Shown here one piece after another: positions 36,132 to 48,551 of a stretch of 64,000 nt of DNA. Origin of the DNA: Trichosphaerium sp. ATCC 40318. Taxonomy: Eukaryota > Discosea > Flabellinia > Trichosidae. Location of the stretch: contig JALMLS010000537.1 in NCBI GenBank assembly GCA_038496445.1, forward strand, positions 18,320 to 82,319, in the 5' to 3' direction. Position 1 is the first letter of the stretch. The number at the start of each line of letters is the position of its first letter. The notes beneath the pieces are model-generated. The model saw nothing but the letters and a program-made list of their open reading frames with translations, did no database searches and was not told the DNA's origin. Position numbers and translations under genes: made by a program.

Positions 36132-38982
36132 TCATACAACCCTCTTTTTATTTTTTTTTTTCTTTGTACTCTTTTTCTTCTTTTTTGGAGGAAGTAATGG
36201 AGGTTCTGGTGGATTATAAGGTTTGTTTGGATCAAAAAAGTATACAGAATTCCACAAATCATCAAGCTCATCTACAACCATACCAACAGTCAAGTTTTTA
36301 GCTACAAACTCGAATAACAAGTAACAATCACTGTACATAACAGACATTATCTTACCACTTGCATCTTTACCTTGCCATTCAAGTAATTGACCTTTTCTTC
36401 CTCCATCAAATAAAACTGTTTGGGTTTTTATATTCTCTGAAGAAACACCTGTTGATGTTTGTTCTAGTTGCTTTCTTACAAGCTCTACAAGATTAGGAGC
36501 TACACCTGATCTCATAGGATCATCTGATATTGTTGTTAATGCACTTTCTTGAGCAGTCAAAGGTTGAAAACAAATCTTTCCATCCATGTCTCCTGCAAGT
36601 CTAAAATAGCTTGGATTGAATGTTACACCCCAACCGTTTTGTATTGATTCTATTTTATGATAAGGCACTCTATCAATCCTAAATAAAACAGAATACGTCA
36701 GTAACACATAAAAAAAAAACTGAAAAAGACAAAAAATGAAATTCTCGTTTTTTTCTCAAAACTCCGAGCAAAAAAAGAAATCCTTGTTCAGTGAGCACAA
36801 AAATTATTCTTGTTGCAGAAGAGCTATCAAGCTCGATGCTCGTAATTTCAAGAATAACGAATGTCTTGTTTTGGTGATAAAAACTGATAACCACGTCCCG
36901 AAATAAAACATAAAAAAAACAAGAAAAAAATTACGTACTCTTTTAGTGTTTTAGCATCTCCAATAACTAATGATGCAAGAAATCTATCAAAAACCTATAT
37001 ACATACGTAAGAGATATGTATAATAAAAAGTAACAATATCTCATACCGCCAAGTATCTCTCTGCAAACAGTATCCGCCTATCATATGAGAAAACAAAGCT
37101 ATAACATTTACTTTTCCTGACAACAACATAACGATCAAAACCAACATCTCCACGATGTCCACGTGCGCGTGCGTGACTTATACCACGTAGTAAAAAACTG
37201 CCCTTATTGTTGCCAACGCCTCTAAGTACATCACCTGGTAAACATCTATTGTGAACATCTTCCTACAAAGAAAAAAGGTTTAACTAATCTGGAAAACATT
37301 GTTTAAACTCCAAAAACTCCTACGCCGAATGGTTTTTGTTTGACGTTTCTACTTTGTAGGGATAAGATGATACACAAAGCGAGTACACTATTTAGGCAAA
37401 ACGGAGTAGGAAGAAGAATTTCTAGCGCACGTGCAAAAACTTTCTTGAAAGTGGGTTTTTAGTTGGTTTTCTTTTTTGATTTTGTTGTTATGTATCTTTG
37501 TTTTATCAATACGTACTGGTGTATAAGCCTTCCATCCTTTTTCTACAGCTACAGATATTTGTAGTGCAAGTTTCCTTCCTTTAACCACGTCATTGAAAGT
37601 AAAACGTGTTTGATTAACATCTAATAACTCAATTAGATTTAAATGTATTAGCGGTTACATCACTCATTAATATTACGCTCTCATACGTGAAAAGCATTGG
37701 TAACAAAATTAGGAAAATACTCTGAGTGTAAGAGAGATTTTTTCGATGGAGGTAGAAACCAAAACAAAAAAATTCGGAAGAAGAGCTTCGATTTTTTACC
37801 ACTGTCTTTTGATGGTCGCCAAGATACTGGTAGCCACATGGCAAGTTGATGAGTTTGTATGTCATATGGTGTGTAATATTGCATATTTAGTTTTCTTCTT
37901 CCTAGAGCCACAGTGTAAGAGTTTCATCCAAAAAAAATAAAAAGATATCAAATTATGTACCTGGCTTGAATGTGCTAACCATTTGATCCACAATTGCTTT
38001 ATACTGGCTTTGCATATCTAAAGGATAAACACACTCTAATTTATATCCAATTGCATTATCTAACACATCATTAAATCACTCACGCATTCATGAAAAAATC
38101 AGAACTTCTACTCAAAAAAATAAAAAAATACCTACCTTGAACTGTAAGCATTTGAAGTTTACTAAGCTTTATAGGTCCTCCTTTACTACCTTCATCTTGA
38201 TGACTAATCTACAGTGTACATATTAAGCATACTTATAACAACTGAAAGCAATACATATGTTAAATAAACCACACGAACGTCCACATTAAATTCCAAAAAA
38301 AAAATACAAAAAAAAATCATACCGTATTTAATAGCCTCTTTGCAGGCAAGTCTTGTAATTTTACTGTCTTCCACGTTGGCCTTGTGCCTGTATTTTCCTC
38401 CCATAAATCAGAGTGAATATTGGCGTAAGCGTCGAGTGATACTGGACTGTCATCTTCACAAAATTCTTCGAGCTGTAAATTGAATATTGGCGTGGAAGGA
38501 GTGAATATCTGATCTTTCACTTCGGAATAGAGTTAGAATCAACGAACAACGAGAAAAGTGCGATGAGACGCGTAGTAAACTAAGGTTCTGTAGCGTGGGA
38601 GTAATAGGAAGGCTTGTAGTCAAATTCAGGTTTTACAGTTTTAAAACTGCGTAAAAGCGGTGATGTATTTGCGTAAAATACTATTGTTATCACTGTATGC
38701 ATAGTTCCAGCGTACATAACGCAATTGGGCGGGTTTTGTTCATAAAGCTTAACACGTACTTGCAACGCTTTTCACTTCATTAATAGGCGCAATAGTGAGG
38801 CTTTTAGCGTTTTTGGCAAATAAAGTCCATTCTAAAGGATACTTTATCGTGTAACCCCACTCGCTCTCTTTGTAGGTCTTCCAAGTCTCATCAATGAATA
38901 GAGGCGTTCCTGGCTGCTTTAGAAACAATATAAGATATGAACCTATCCGTACGCGTGTGAAACGATCGTTTGGGCCTTTCAT
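36132..38982 (-). CDS. DcrB/PsbP-fold protein with lysine-rich C-terminus
   Basis: ATG 38982. WGYTIKYPLEWTLF and SLTIAPINEVK are followed, after a longer intron, by IFNLQLEEFCEDD, SLDAYANIHSDLWEE, KLQDLPAKRLLNT, GGPIKLSKLQMLTVQ and IVDQMVSTFKPG. This order (YPxxW ... TLDEY ... LPA.RL ... K..Q..TV ... M..SF) is that of DcrB/PsbP/MOG1-type domains. Downstream exons (37900..36950) have no recognised family. The last long exon (36680..36132) reads VPYHKIESIQNGWGVTFNPS and ends in a KKKKKSTKKKKNKKR tail, which may direct the protein to nuclei or bind nucleic acid. Photosynthesis is not implied. Several exon edges in the middle are approximate. Confidence 0.55.
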
Positions 38983-39132
38983 ACGCTATGCGACTTGGGC
39001 GGGATGTTTTTACACATTGACAACTGAGTTCACGCCAAACTTTCATTATAAACCCATATTATGTACTATACATCCCTTACGGCGTTTTATTTGGCTGTGG
39101 AACAACGCAAGAAAAATTAAAAATGTTGACTT

Positions 39133-41276
39133 TTAGATTTTGCTCTCCGCGGTTTTGATGGCACCGTCTTCCTCTTCTAGTGAATCGTCCTTCAATAGTT
39201 CGTCTACATCTAGCTTCGCATCTTCTGGTAGAAGAATAATATCGTCGTCTTCGTTGTAATCACCTTCTGATGAAGCAGACGCGGTACTAGCATCTTTCAA
39301 TGCGTCTACGTCGTTTTCAGCTTCAATTGTGGCTTCTGCTACAAAAATGCATTAGTTCCTAGTTTCGTACTTTCCTCACGTTTTTTGGTAGTAATAGCCT
39401 CAGGAATTTCTTCGTTGGAGAGTAAGAGCGCTACAAAATCCCTTGCAAATTTCCACGCTAAATTACGTTAATTCTCGCGTCAAGGGGCATTAATACGTGC
39501 CATCCCCTGCCCATCTAGCACTAAGATAGTTGCGGTGTAGGTGCGTGAACGATGAGTCTACAGAGCAAGATGTACCTACAGAAAATTAGTTAAACTCCAA
39601 CGTAACAATTTCTTGATAAAAAAAAATTACCACGTGAAACAGCAAGCGCAAATGGTCCTGGTTTGAACTGATCAGGATTCTTAAGTGCATTGGTTACAAC
39701 ATCTTGAACATGTTCGTCGTATGTACGATAGTGTTGGCCATTACTCCACTTTGTAACTAAGTGTAAAGTCGTTTCCATTTTCTGCAAACAATTTAGAAAA
39801 AAAAAATTCAGTTAACATTTATGCTCACTTGAGGAAACGCAGTTGTTTCTCTATCGTATAGAATTGACTTCTCTGATCCGTCAACTATCGTATTCGCTAG
39901 CAATACCACTCCTAGTGACGTATTAGATCAGCATGGATAAGTTTAAGTACCTCTAGAAATTGCGCCAACTTTCTTATTACTTTCAAAAAACTCCGCCACT
40001 TTCCGTTGTAGTAACGAACTATCCAACATTTGTTTCATACCAGGACCATGTCCACCTGGTATTATAACACCTAGCATATAATTTAATACATGCCATTTTT
40101 TTCCAAATCACGTGATGGTACCATCAAACTCGTCTGGTTTAATACTGTCCCAAGTGGTAGGATGACTGTACTCATCTGATTTTGTCATTTCTGAAAATTG
40201 TTTTAACAATGCCTATTAATCAGCGCACTTACCATAGTAGTATAGTTTAGCGTCTCCTGTAGAACCTATATATGTAATGAATGGTACGAACATACTTTTA
40301 ATTATAGTCATACCGATAGGGCCAATGGGTATTGATTTTTTAGAAGTCAACAAAGGATCTCCAACTAGAAATAGTACTCTTAGTTTATACTCATCCAACC
40401 TTACAAAAAAAAGTGTAACGCACGTGCTATGTTGCCAATATCCGTAGAAAAACTAACTTCAAAGCCGTACATCTTTAATAGTTTCCAAGGAATAGCCACT
40501 AAGGTGTCATTAACCCGATAAAGAGTATCTGAAATGGTTCAATTTACCTTCACATGGGTCGAAATCAATGTCGGGTAATACAATCAGTACCCTTTTTTTA
40601 GGGATATCATCGATCTAAAAAGGGAGATATGACTTACAGGGCTACAAGTGAGCGTAATTTCATACATATTGGAAGACTTCAAGAAATGTTTTAATCTGTA
40701 TTTTATCGCGCATAAACTCGTGTGACCACAGATCTTTAAGGAACGCTTCAAAAGCAGAAGTTCTCGCGTTTGCTTCTTTTCTTAAAGGTAATGTTGTAAA
40801 GGGGTTCCTCCTAGAAGTTGTATAAGAACACTCTCAGCATTGTGTCAGAGGTGTTGCGATAGTTCTTACCTCGGGAACACTTTAATAGATTGTAGGCTAG
40901 GATAATCGCGTTTTAACTAATGAATGGCATTTAGTAGTGATAACAAGGCTGCCGCAGGCGAAAGAGGTATTTTACCCATTTAAACAGCTCCTTGAATTGA
41001 GAGAATCTCCTTTTAACTGTCCAGCTGTATTAAAACAGTGTAAATATACAAGATTTGTTTGTTGGGTATTTATCACACGTGCCTCGATACGCCGTATGAC
41101 AATTTTATTATATAAAGCTGTAGAATGTTTAGAGAGGAATAAACAAGTTTGCTACTTAAAACGTTGCGTACAGCCACTGGTTTTGTGCTTATTTCTTTTG
41201 TAATTTCTACTTCATCTTCGATAGATATCTGAAGATCATGGACAGAAATAGGTCCGTCGCTCTCTTGCATCGCCAT
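39133..41276 (-). CDS. DJ-1/PfpI-like protein lacking the usual nucleophile cysteine
   Basis: ATG 41276 (MAMQESDGPISVHDLQIS). After an N-terminal extension come KKRVLIVLPDIDFDPCE (Glu of the family), WKLLKMYGFEVSFSTDIGN, LRVLFLVGDP, KPDEFDG spliced to VIIPGGHGPGMKQMLDS, then KVGAISRGVVLLANTIVDG, ETTLHLVTKW, HYRTYDEHVQDVV and an acidic C-terminus. The family nucleophile site is usually AICHG; here it reads AISRG, so both Cys and His are replaced. The protein is probably catalytically silent or altered. An intron with a GCACGTG donor at 40427 keeps the frame. Stop at 39135-39133. Confidence 0.7.
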
Positions 41277-41419
41277 ATTTGTGACGTTACTTGCTATTAA
41301 TAATTCGGGAAGGAAAATCACGTGTTGACACAACTTTGACTGTTGGTTTTTGTAGCTTTACAGCGTTCGCAGTTAGGAGCAAACACCATAAACCGCTCAT
41401 AGTCGAGCTAGTAAGTATT

Positions 41420-41920
41420 CTCTGTAAGTGGGTTTGAGATTAATCAACTTGCTGAAAGCAATTCAGGCAACTGTTTACGGACGTTGTTCATTAGTTATAA
41501 ATGATCAAATTTTGGAACTAACTGGTTATTTGATGGTAAGAAATAACGTTAAAACTCTCGTACAGGTACTTGTAACATACGTTGTTAATATTTTACGGCC
41601 GTGACGCGGGTGAACAAAGCGCTAATGTGAAGAAGATGTTTATGAAATCCGCAAAACGACTATAAATACTCTATATCTCCTTTACTACGCTCAAATAGTC
41701 ACTTTTAGCTGATACCGACTTGTCATTATCTTCGACATGACAGTTATAGTCAAGGACCAGACAACAGTACTCCTGAAGATGCACAAGAAGAGGGAGAAGA
41801 ATACCGACATGAGGAAGGGCCGTTGAATGTTGCAAACAAGTTTAAATCGAACTCAAAAGTGTCAGCGTTGATTTTTTTCTGACTTTGAACAACACGTAAA
41901 AAACTCGTTAAATTTCACAA
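41420..41920 (+). other. Interval with weak coding-like pieces
   Basis: Plus-strand pieces such as LLKAIQATVYGRCSLVINDQ (about 41450) and STPEDAQEEGEEYRHEEGPL (about 41770) look coding in composition, but no start-to-stop exon chain was found and no family was recognised. It may be a small spliced gene ending before 41900. Confidence 0.3.
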
Positions 41921-41922
41921 CA

Positions 41923-44900
41923 ATGGCAACGAAACACGGTTGTATTTATGTACTATTGTGCTTGGCAATATTCGCACAGACCTCTGTGGGCTTTAGAAAC
42001 ATAACTATCGGTAACTAGTCCTTTTTTTCTCAAAGAACTTTTGCATTTTTTTTTCTCGCTAGAGACATGCTTTTTACTGACGTTGTGTTCGTTTATAGCT
42101 GCTGCAATTAACTGGAGAAACGCACACAAAGCAGTGTACGCTTTTAGAATATCATATAAAGCTAATAGCGTAGCGATTCTTGAACTGGAAAAGGCCAAAA
42201 GCGCCTTTTTTTTTCATTTCGCTTTCGCTTTTTTTGCGTTTTTAGTTTTCGTTTTCGTTTTGTTTTACGTTTTTGGGTGTTGTTGTACCCTTTTTTGGTT
42301 ATCACCTACTACAACATACGTATGTAAACACATCATATAATTGCGTATCGCATGTTTTTGTACGTATTTACGAAAACTCTAGAGCAATTTTTGAATACTT
42401 TGAGCGTTGGATGGTAGATAACGATAAATTAATAGATATAAACGGAGAAAAGGTTGGCTTTCATTTTGAGTACGTAGTCACGCATTTTTACGTGTCGTTG
42501 CCTTTTTTGGAAAGTTTCCGGTTTTGTCGCAAAAACTGGTTATCTTGGGACAAATGCTCCTTTTACGTAACCTCTATCGAGGGGATGTATTTTGAGCGCT
42601 GAAGTAGAAAGTTATGCATTTGGCGCACTTCGCCTTAAAAATCTGCTTCCTGTTAGGCTGTGTTACATTGTATCTATTATCGTATTCAAATTCGGGTCTA
42701 CCTTTTCCCAAGAACCGCGTAAAAAGTTTTTTTTGTTTGTTTTTCGTTTTTCGTTTCTACAAGCGTTCGAACTCAACCTTTGCTTGAATTAACACGAACT
42801 CAACCTAAAAATGGATTTTGGAAACTTTCGGGTTCATAAGTTTCATGCTACTACACAGTAGCAACCTTTTCTTAAAAAGCGATAACTAGTATCCACTAGT
42901 ACTAGTATTTAAGCTCCATTCTTGATATGGAATTACATCCTTCCTTTTCGAGACCTCAAAACATGGCCTGTTTACCATTTTAAATATTTCGCCTTTTTCC
43001 AGGACTTTGCTTTTCTAGCCTAATTTCTCTTTTCAGCGTTACCATCGGGCACAATCAGACCTTTACAAATGAACTGTATCGAGGATACATGGCTGATCCG
43101 TCAGTATCATTATTAATGGGCCCACAGTCCGATCAAACTGCAGGGGTATTAGAGATGACAGAGAGGGAGGGTAGATTATTAGTAAGCATCGGAAACGCTG
43201 CAAATGCAGCTGTAGCTGGTAGCAACCTTGCATTATCTGTTGGTAGTGCTGCTGAGTACTCTTTTTTTACATCTCTGGCTTCACTACGTGTTGCTGGTAT
43301 TAAGACTATTTCGATATTCACAGGAGGTGATCAAGTTGATATCTTGGCAGACAGGTAAGTAATCTTTTTTTTTTTTTGGAAAGTCTGAAACTAATTTCTT
43401 TTCTACAGGTGTAGATCTGAGGCTCTGAGAAGCGAATTACTGATTCAAGGATTTGAAATCAAAGGAGACTATACACTTGGAATCTGTACGGCTTTTTTTT
43501 GACAATCTTTCACGCCAAGACTTGTTGCTCGGTCGTTTTTTTTGTTTTTGACAAAGCTATTTATTTTCTTGGACTATGAAAATGTTAACTTGTTGTTTTA
43601 GTGCCTATCTCACCGTATTTATATGTCTCAACACTATACACGGAAATGCCAGAAGAATTTGTAGCTAATGCTACAGCAACAGCACATCTCGCAATGGAGG
43701 CTGATTCTGATGCTTGGTACCTCCAATTTTTTTCAAATGAGCCCTTTTAACTTCTTAACACTTTCTGCTAGGCTTGTTTGTAGTGCTGCTATTGATGTTG
43801 TTGGTGCTTTAATGAGCGCAGCACGTGAAGTAGATTACACACCAAGATATGTAGCGATACCTGAGTACCACGCAGGAGTGCCTGCTTATGATCAGAAGTT
43901 ATGGCATTACGTATCAGGAAACTCTCAGTATCATCCTGGTATGGCTTTTCCTACTACCAGAGAGCTTGGTACATGGACAGAGTTCTTAGATGCTATGACT
44001 GAGTTGTTTAATGGCGAAGATATCAGTTTCCAGAGTTCTTACAATGCTGCTCTGTTTGTTATGTATAAACAAGCAATTGAGTCGGCAATAGCTAAGTATG
44101 GATCTGCAGTAGTGGTTCGTGATTGCTCATTTTCGTCAGTTTTTTTTTTTGGTTTTTCTTCTTGCTCACGTGTTTGTTTTTGTTTTAGCTTGATGACAAT
44201 TCGAAGCTTCAACTAGTTGGGGTTAATTCTACTTCCGGTAGTTGCGGTAGCAAGACTGTACGACGCCAGGGTTTTTTTACAAAGCGAGATTCTAACCGCA
44301 ACGTGTAGATTGACGAAGTACTTTACTCGTACATATACAAGGAAAAGTTTTCCACCATCTCTGGTCAGTACTCTTGGAGTTCAAACTCTGTACAACAACA
44401 TGATTGGTTGCATGTTCAAATTCAAAATGAGGGAGAAGCAACACTTATTGGCACGTTTCTTTTCTCTGTTGTTTTATTTTCTTTCTCATTTTCTTTTTCT
44501 AGGTCCACAACAAACTAAAACATCTGATTTGATATACCCAATGCCTAAATGGCATGAACGTATATTCAAAGTTGAGTACGGTACGCTGCATTGTCATTGT
44601 TAAATTGATTTAATAAATCTAATCTTATTTTTTTCTCAAACAGGCCATTGGTCAGAAATATTGGTTACAGTTGTTGCCATTATCTTTTTTATAATCAATA
44701 TTGGATGGGCAATATTTTTACCATTGAATATGACAAACAAAAGAGTCAAGGCACGTGTTAATACAAAGTTATTTTAAAATACTTGCGAATGAAATATCTC
44801 GTTTTTCTTATTTACTTTTATAGGCTTCTTCTCCTTTATTTATGGGTCTCATGCTTGTTGGTAGTTCTCTATTGTATGCTTCAGTATTCACAATAATGCC

Positions 44901-45866
44901 TAATCTCATATCAAAAACAACTTGCACCGTTATGCCGTGGGTTATTGACCTTGGATTCATCCTTCTTTTCGGGTACATAGTCTTTTTTTTCTTCTTTTTC
45001 TTTTTTGTTTTGTGCTAATCTCTACCCAGACCTTTGCTTTCAAAGACTTTGCGTATCGAAAGATTATTCAGTAATAAGACAACTGAAATATTCAGAATCA
45101 GCGATAAAGTTGTATTATTTTGGGTAGCATTACTTGTTCTTGCCCAAGTCATTCTATTGTCTGTTCTGGTACGCCTTTACTAAGCCCCTCTTACTCTTCT
45201 AATTTTTTTATTTGTTAGACTGCTGTTGGTAGACCTGAAACGGTTATGGTTGTCCTTGATGCTATACGAGTAAATGAGAATTACTGGAGCTGTTCAGCAA
45301 ATAATGGATATACAATAATTCTTTATGTAATTTGTGGTTCAAATGTACGTTTCTTCACTTTGTGGTTTTGACCCTTTACCACGTGATTTTTTCCAACGTT
45401 TTTGTTTTGTTTACAAACTTAGCTTTTTGTAGGGCGTATTATTACTTGTTTGTAGTATTGTAGCTTTTAGGATAAGAATGATTCCTATCAACGTATTCAA
45501 CGAGTCAAAGATTATTTTCTTCACAGTTTACAATGTCACTTTCTTTGCGCTTCTTAGCTTTGCTCTTGCAGTAGCTAATATTAACAGGTTCACACGGTTT
45601 GTACTTGTTTCCATGTTTCTGTTGGTTGGTTCAGGCACGTGAAATTATCACATGTTTTTTGTTCGTGACTGTTTTCTGACTTTGTTTGCAGCTATTACTG
45701 TCAACTCTATATTTTTACATAAAACGCGTGTTGGTGAATATATGGATAGTGTTGGAAAAAGTTCAAGAGATAGCAATACTATTAGCGACTTTAGGTACCA
45801 TTTAAGAAGCTTCCTTTGATTTTATGATAATAATCCTGACTTGTTGTTTGTAGTAATGAAAGTTAA
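41923..45866 (+). CDS. Class C 7TM receptor with large ligand-binding ectodomain
   Basis: ATG 41923 starts a signal peptide (CIYVLLCLAIFAQTSVG). Ectodomain exons give NSRAIFEYFERWMVDNDKL, DPSVSLLMGPQSDQTAGVLE, EREGRLLVSIGNAANAAV, FFTSLASLRVAGIKTISIFT, PEEFVANATATAHLAME, VVGALMSAAREVDYTPRYVA, FNGEDISFQSSYNAALFVMY and FSTISGQYSW: a two-lobed periplasmic-binding fold (class C/ANF type). The membrane part follows YPMPKWHERIFKVEYG: TM segments near 44650, 44830, 44930, 45110, 45300, 45430, 45530 and 45690. The tail VGEYMDSVGKSSRDSN is short. Introns at 44451, 44751 and 45635 need GC donors. Stop 45864-45866. Likely a surface receptor for a small ligand, like GABA-B or glutamate receptors. Confidence 0.75.
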
Positions 45867-46079
45867 GCCGTTATAAGGCGTTTAAGTTGTTTTTAGATAC
45901 AACAACCAAAGAAACATTACAAGCTACTTTTGGTGTCATACTCAATAAAACTCATGTAAACTACAGCTGTAGAAAGATTGTTTTTTTTGTTTTGGATATC
46001 CAAAAAGTCTTCAAAAAAATTTCGTGTATTTGAACAGAGAACTGGGAAAATCGGAAGTGTTTTATTCCTTTACAAGAAA

Positions 46080-46520
46080 TCACAGTATGTCAGCATGTTT
46101 ATACTTGATCTCACCATTTTCAATAACGATTCTAGCAACGACATAACCTGAAGTAGCCAAGAGACCGTTTAGCAATTGGTAAATAATGTATTTCAACTCC
46201 ATGGTTTCTTCTACGAATGTAACATCTCCAAGCAATAATTGTCCTTGTCCGAATAACTCTGTCTGACTCGGAAATAGATGCGGCCCATTATTCGTTAGAT
46301 GGCCATGTCGACCTAGTACTAAAAGTAAGAAAGAAGCAGTCAAAAAAACAACTACAAAAAGTTCAAGGACTAAAACACTTCCGAGACTTACTTTGGCAGT
46401 ACCATTGGACGTAAAAGGTAAAAGAATGCTCTTCAGCATGAATCTTGTCATTGGCAACAACAAAATCACTGAAGCTGTTGGCACGTGATTAGAGGTGGTC
46501 CGTCTAAGCCTATAAAAATC
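46080..46520 (-). CDS. Unrecognised small protein
   Basis: The final exon (about 46315..46080) reads RHGHLTNNGPHLFPSQ, GQGQLLLGDVTFVEETMELK and IIYQLLNGLLATSGYVVAR and ends HADIL. It joins in phase, through an intron at about 46393..46316, to an upstream exon with SFSDFVVANDKIHAEEHS and FTFYVQWYC. The first exon and start codon were not resolved. No family was recognised. The gene is divergent from the 46606 gene, less than 100 bp away. Confidence 0.45.
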   Translation of the reverse strand, partial: DFYRLRRTTSNHVPTASVILLLPMTRFMLKSILLPFTSNGTAKVSLGSVLVLELFVVVFLTASFLLLVLGRHGHLTNNGPHLFPSQTELFGQGQLLLGDVTFVEETMELKYIIYQLLNGLLATSGYVVARIVIENGEIKYKHADIL

Positions 46521-46605
46521 CATGTGTAGCCTGACAAAGAAAAATGTTGACACTTTCACTTTTCTAACTTTGTCAATACTCAATCACCTGTTTCCGTTAA
46601 TAATA

Positions 46606-48373
46606 ATGCTTCGACTGGTGTTCTTTATTATTGTTATTTTGGGAGCACTTAATGCTAATTTAGTATTGTCGGTAAATGGTAAGCGCAAAAAACTTCTAAA
46701 AACAACCGCTTTTCTCGTTTAGAACGACGACCGACAAAGTCCGAGGACTTATATGTATAGGCACATCTACGGAACACAAAGCAGTTCCGTATTTCTTTGG
46801 ATATGGTTCTAAAGTAGCTTTTGATGATTTTAACGCTTCAATTATTATTCCACGTGATGGCGCTAATCTAACAGGTAAAATAAAGCCGAAAAAATAGAAA
46901 TTGAAAAAAACACTTTAATTAATTTTAGATAGGTACCTGTTTTTGAAGGGTGCGCACAATATGAAACCGCCCTTTTTGAGTCCATAAAAAACCTGTAAAA
47001 ACACGTGTTTTTTCACTTTGACGACGCCATTCTTAAGTTAATTAATAGCTTGCAGGAAAAGCAGTTTTCCCGGAAGGAAGACGGTCATACAGGGACTGGG
47101 TATCACAAGGTATTGTCGGGATTGTAGAGTGGTATGATACAACAAGCGATATTCGTCTAGGCAATGCAAACTACATAAAAATGTATGGAGGTAAGAAAAT
47201 GTCTTAAAGATAGAATAAGAGCAAAAAGGACATTCGCCTTTGTGCTGTCTTGTTATTCTAACCTGTTTTTTTTAGATTCTTTAAAGGGAATAGGAGTTCC
47301 TATTTTGGGACAAAGAGGGTTTGATACGATAAAAGATAATACTACGGTGACTTTTAAGTATGGAGAAAATGAATGGTATAACCTTTATTCTAGTCCTTGG
47401 GCTATTGGTACTTATTGAAGCCAACTCTGAATAGTGACTCTTACTTCATTTTAGTCACACACGTGATTTTAGTAACAACAACTTTAGCTGCGTTGGCTGT
47501 AGTAGTCACAAGGTAGGTAACTTTTTCAGCGTTCGAATACTAAGTTTGCTGGTAGGTTTGTGCAGTTTATCATCCTCGATGGATACCGTGTATCAATTGC
47601 TAAATTTGCCCTGAGCGTGGAGATACTTAGTAATATACTTCGATTGTTTTGGTGTATTCCTGACCCTTTCGGCTATTTATTCGTCGTACCTGGATGGTAC
47701 TTTAAAGCTCATTGTTTTATTGAAACTTAAACATTAAGTCACGTGTAGGTATGAAGAAGTATTCACTGTTTATCACACCAGCTTTGCTGTAGTCTCTAAC
47801 CTACTTATCGTACTTTACTGGCACGAATCAATGGTCTCATTGAGTCTGGAAGCTACACCATACCTCCGAAAGTTTGCAATACCTTTCTATATTCTAGCTG
47901 GAGGTATAGTACTAGTTGAGACTACCTTTGCTGCAATAAGAATCGCACTATTCGCTAGGGCTAACTTTGCTGCTCTTAATTTTGTTAATGCCGGATTCTA
48001 TGCTTCAATTAATACGTTGCTGATGTTTTACCTGATCATTATCTCGTATAAACTTTGGAAAAGACTTCGAAGTATATCAGCTGATGGAGAATCAAATGCT
48101 ATAATTTCAAGACTCTTTACACGTGTTACAGCAACTATAGTCATCTTGTCCTTAATTGGAGCAGGGGCAGTGATATGGTTAGCTTTGCCAGCGCCAAAGG
48201 ATGACCCTCTAGGGAAACTACTATTCTGGCTATATATGTTTTGTTGCTTTAATTCTTTGTCTATTGTTCAGGCAGTTAGTTTTGTTCCTTCACGAATGTC
48301 AAAACCGTCATATGACAGCAAGAAACGATACCTATCAAATGTGTCATCGGTTACCCGTGCAACAAGACAATAA
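46606..48373 (+). CDS. Signal-peptide multi-TM receptor-like protein
   Basis: ATG 46606 gives a clear signal peptide (MLRLVFFIIVILGALNANLV). Small extracellular exons follow: RTTDKVRGLICIGTSTEHKA, FFGYGSKVAFDDFNASIIIP, WVSQGIVGIVEWYDTTSDIR, LKGIGVPILGQRGFDTIKD. At least seven hydrophobic segments run from about 47460 (VILVTTTLAALAVVV) to 48270, with the longest exon (47831..48373) carrying five of them. The C-tail is Ser/Arg/Lys-rich. The layout (signal peptide, ectodomain, 7TM) is receptor-like, but the TM sequence does not match a family I can name. Stop at 48371-48373. Confidence 0.6.
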
Positions 48374-48551
48374 ATGAACTTAAGCCAAAGCGAACTACTA
48401 CGCATGGATATTAATGAACTTTTTTATTAAAACTGTTTCTATGCATATCAGAATGAGAACTCAGTACACTTTAAATAGGTTAGCCTAAGCAAACTTGTGA
48501 ACTACACCAAGGGCTTGTAGGTTGTTGAGTGTTATGGATGTAGATTTAGTG

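Noticed and set aside
36132-38982. Chloroplast PsbP and hence a photosynthetic organism
   Set aside because: The domain is better described as DcrB/PsbP/MOG1-fold, which also occurs in non-photosynthetic organisms; no transit peptide is seen.
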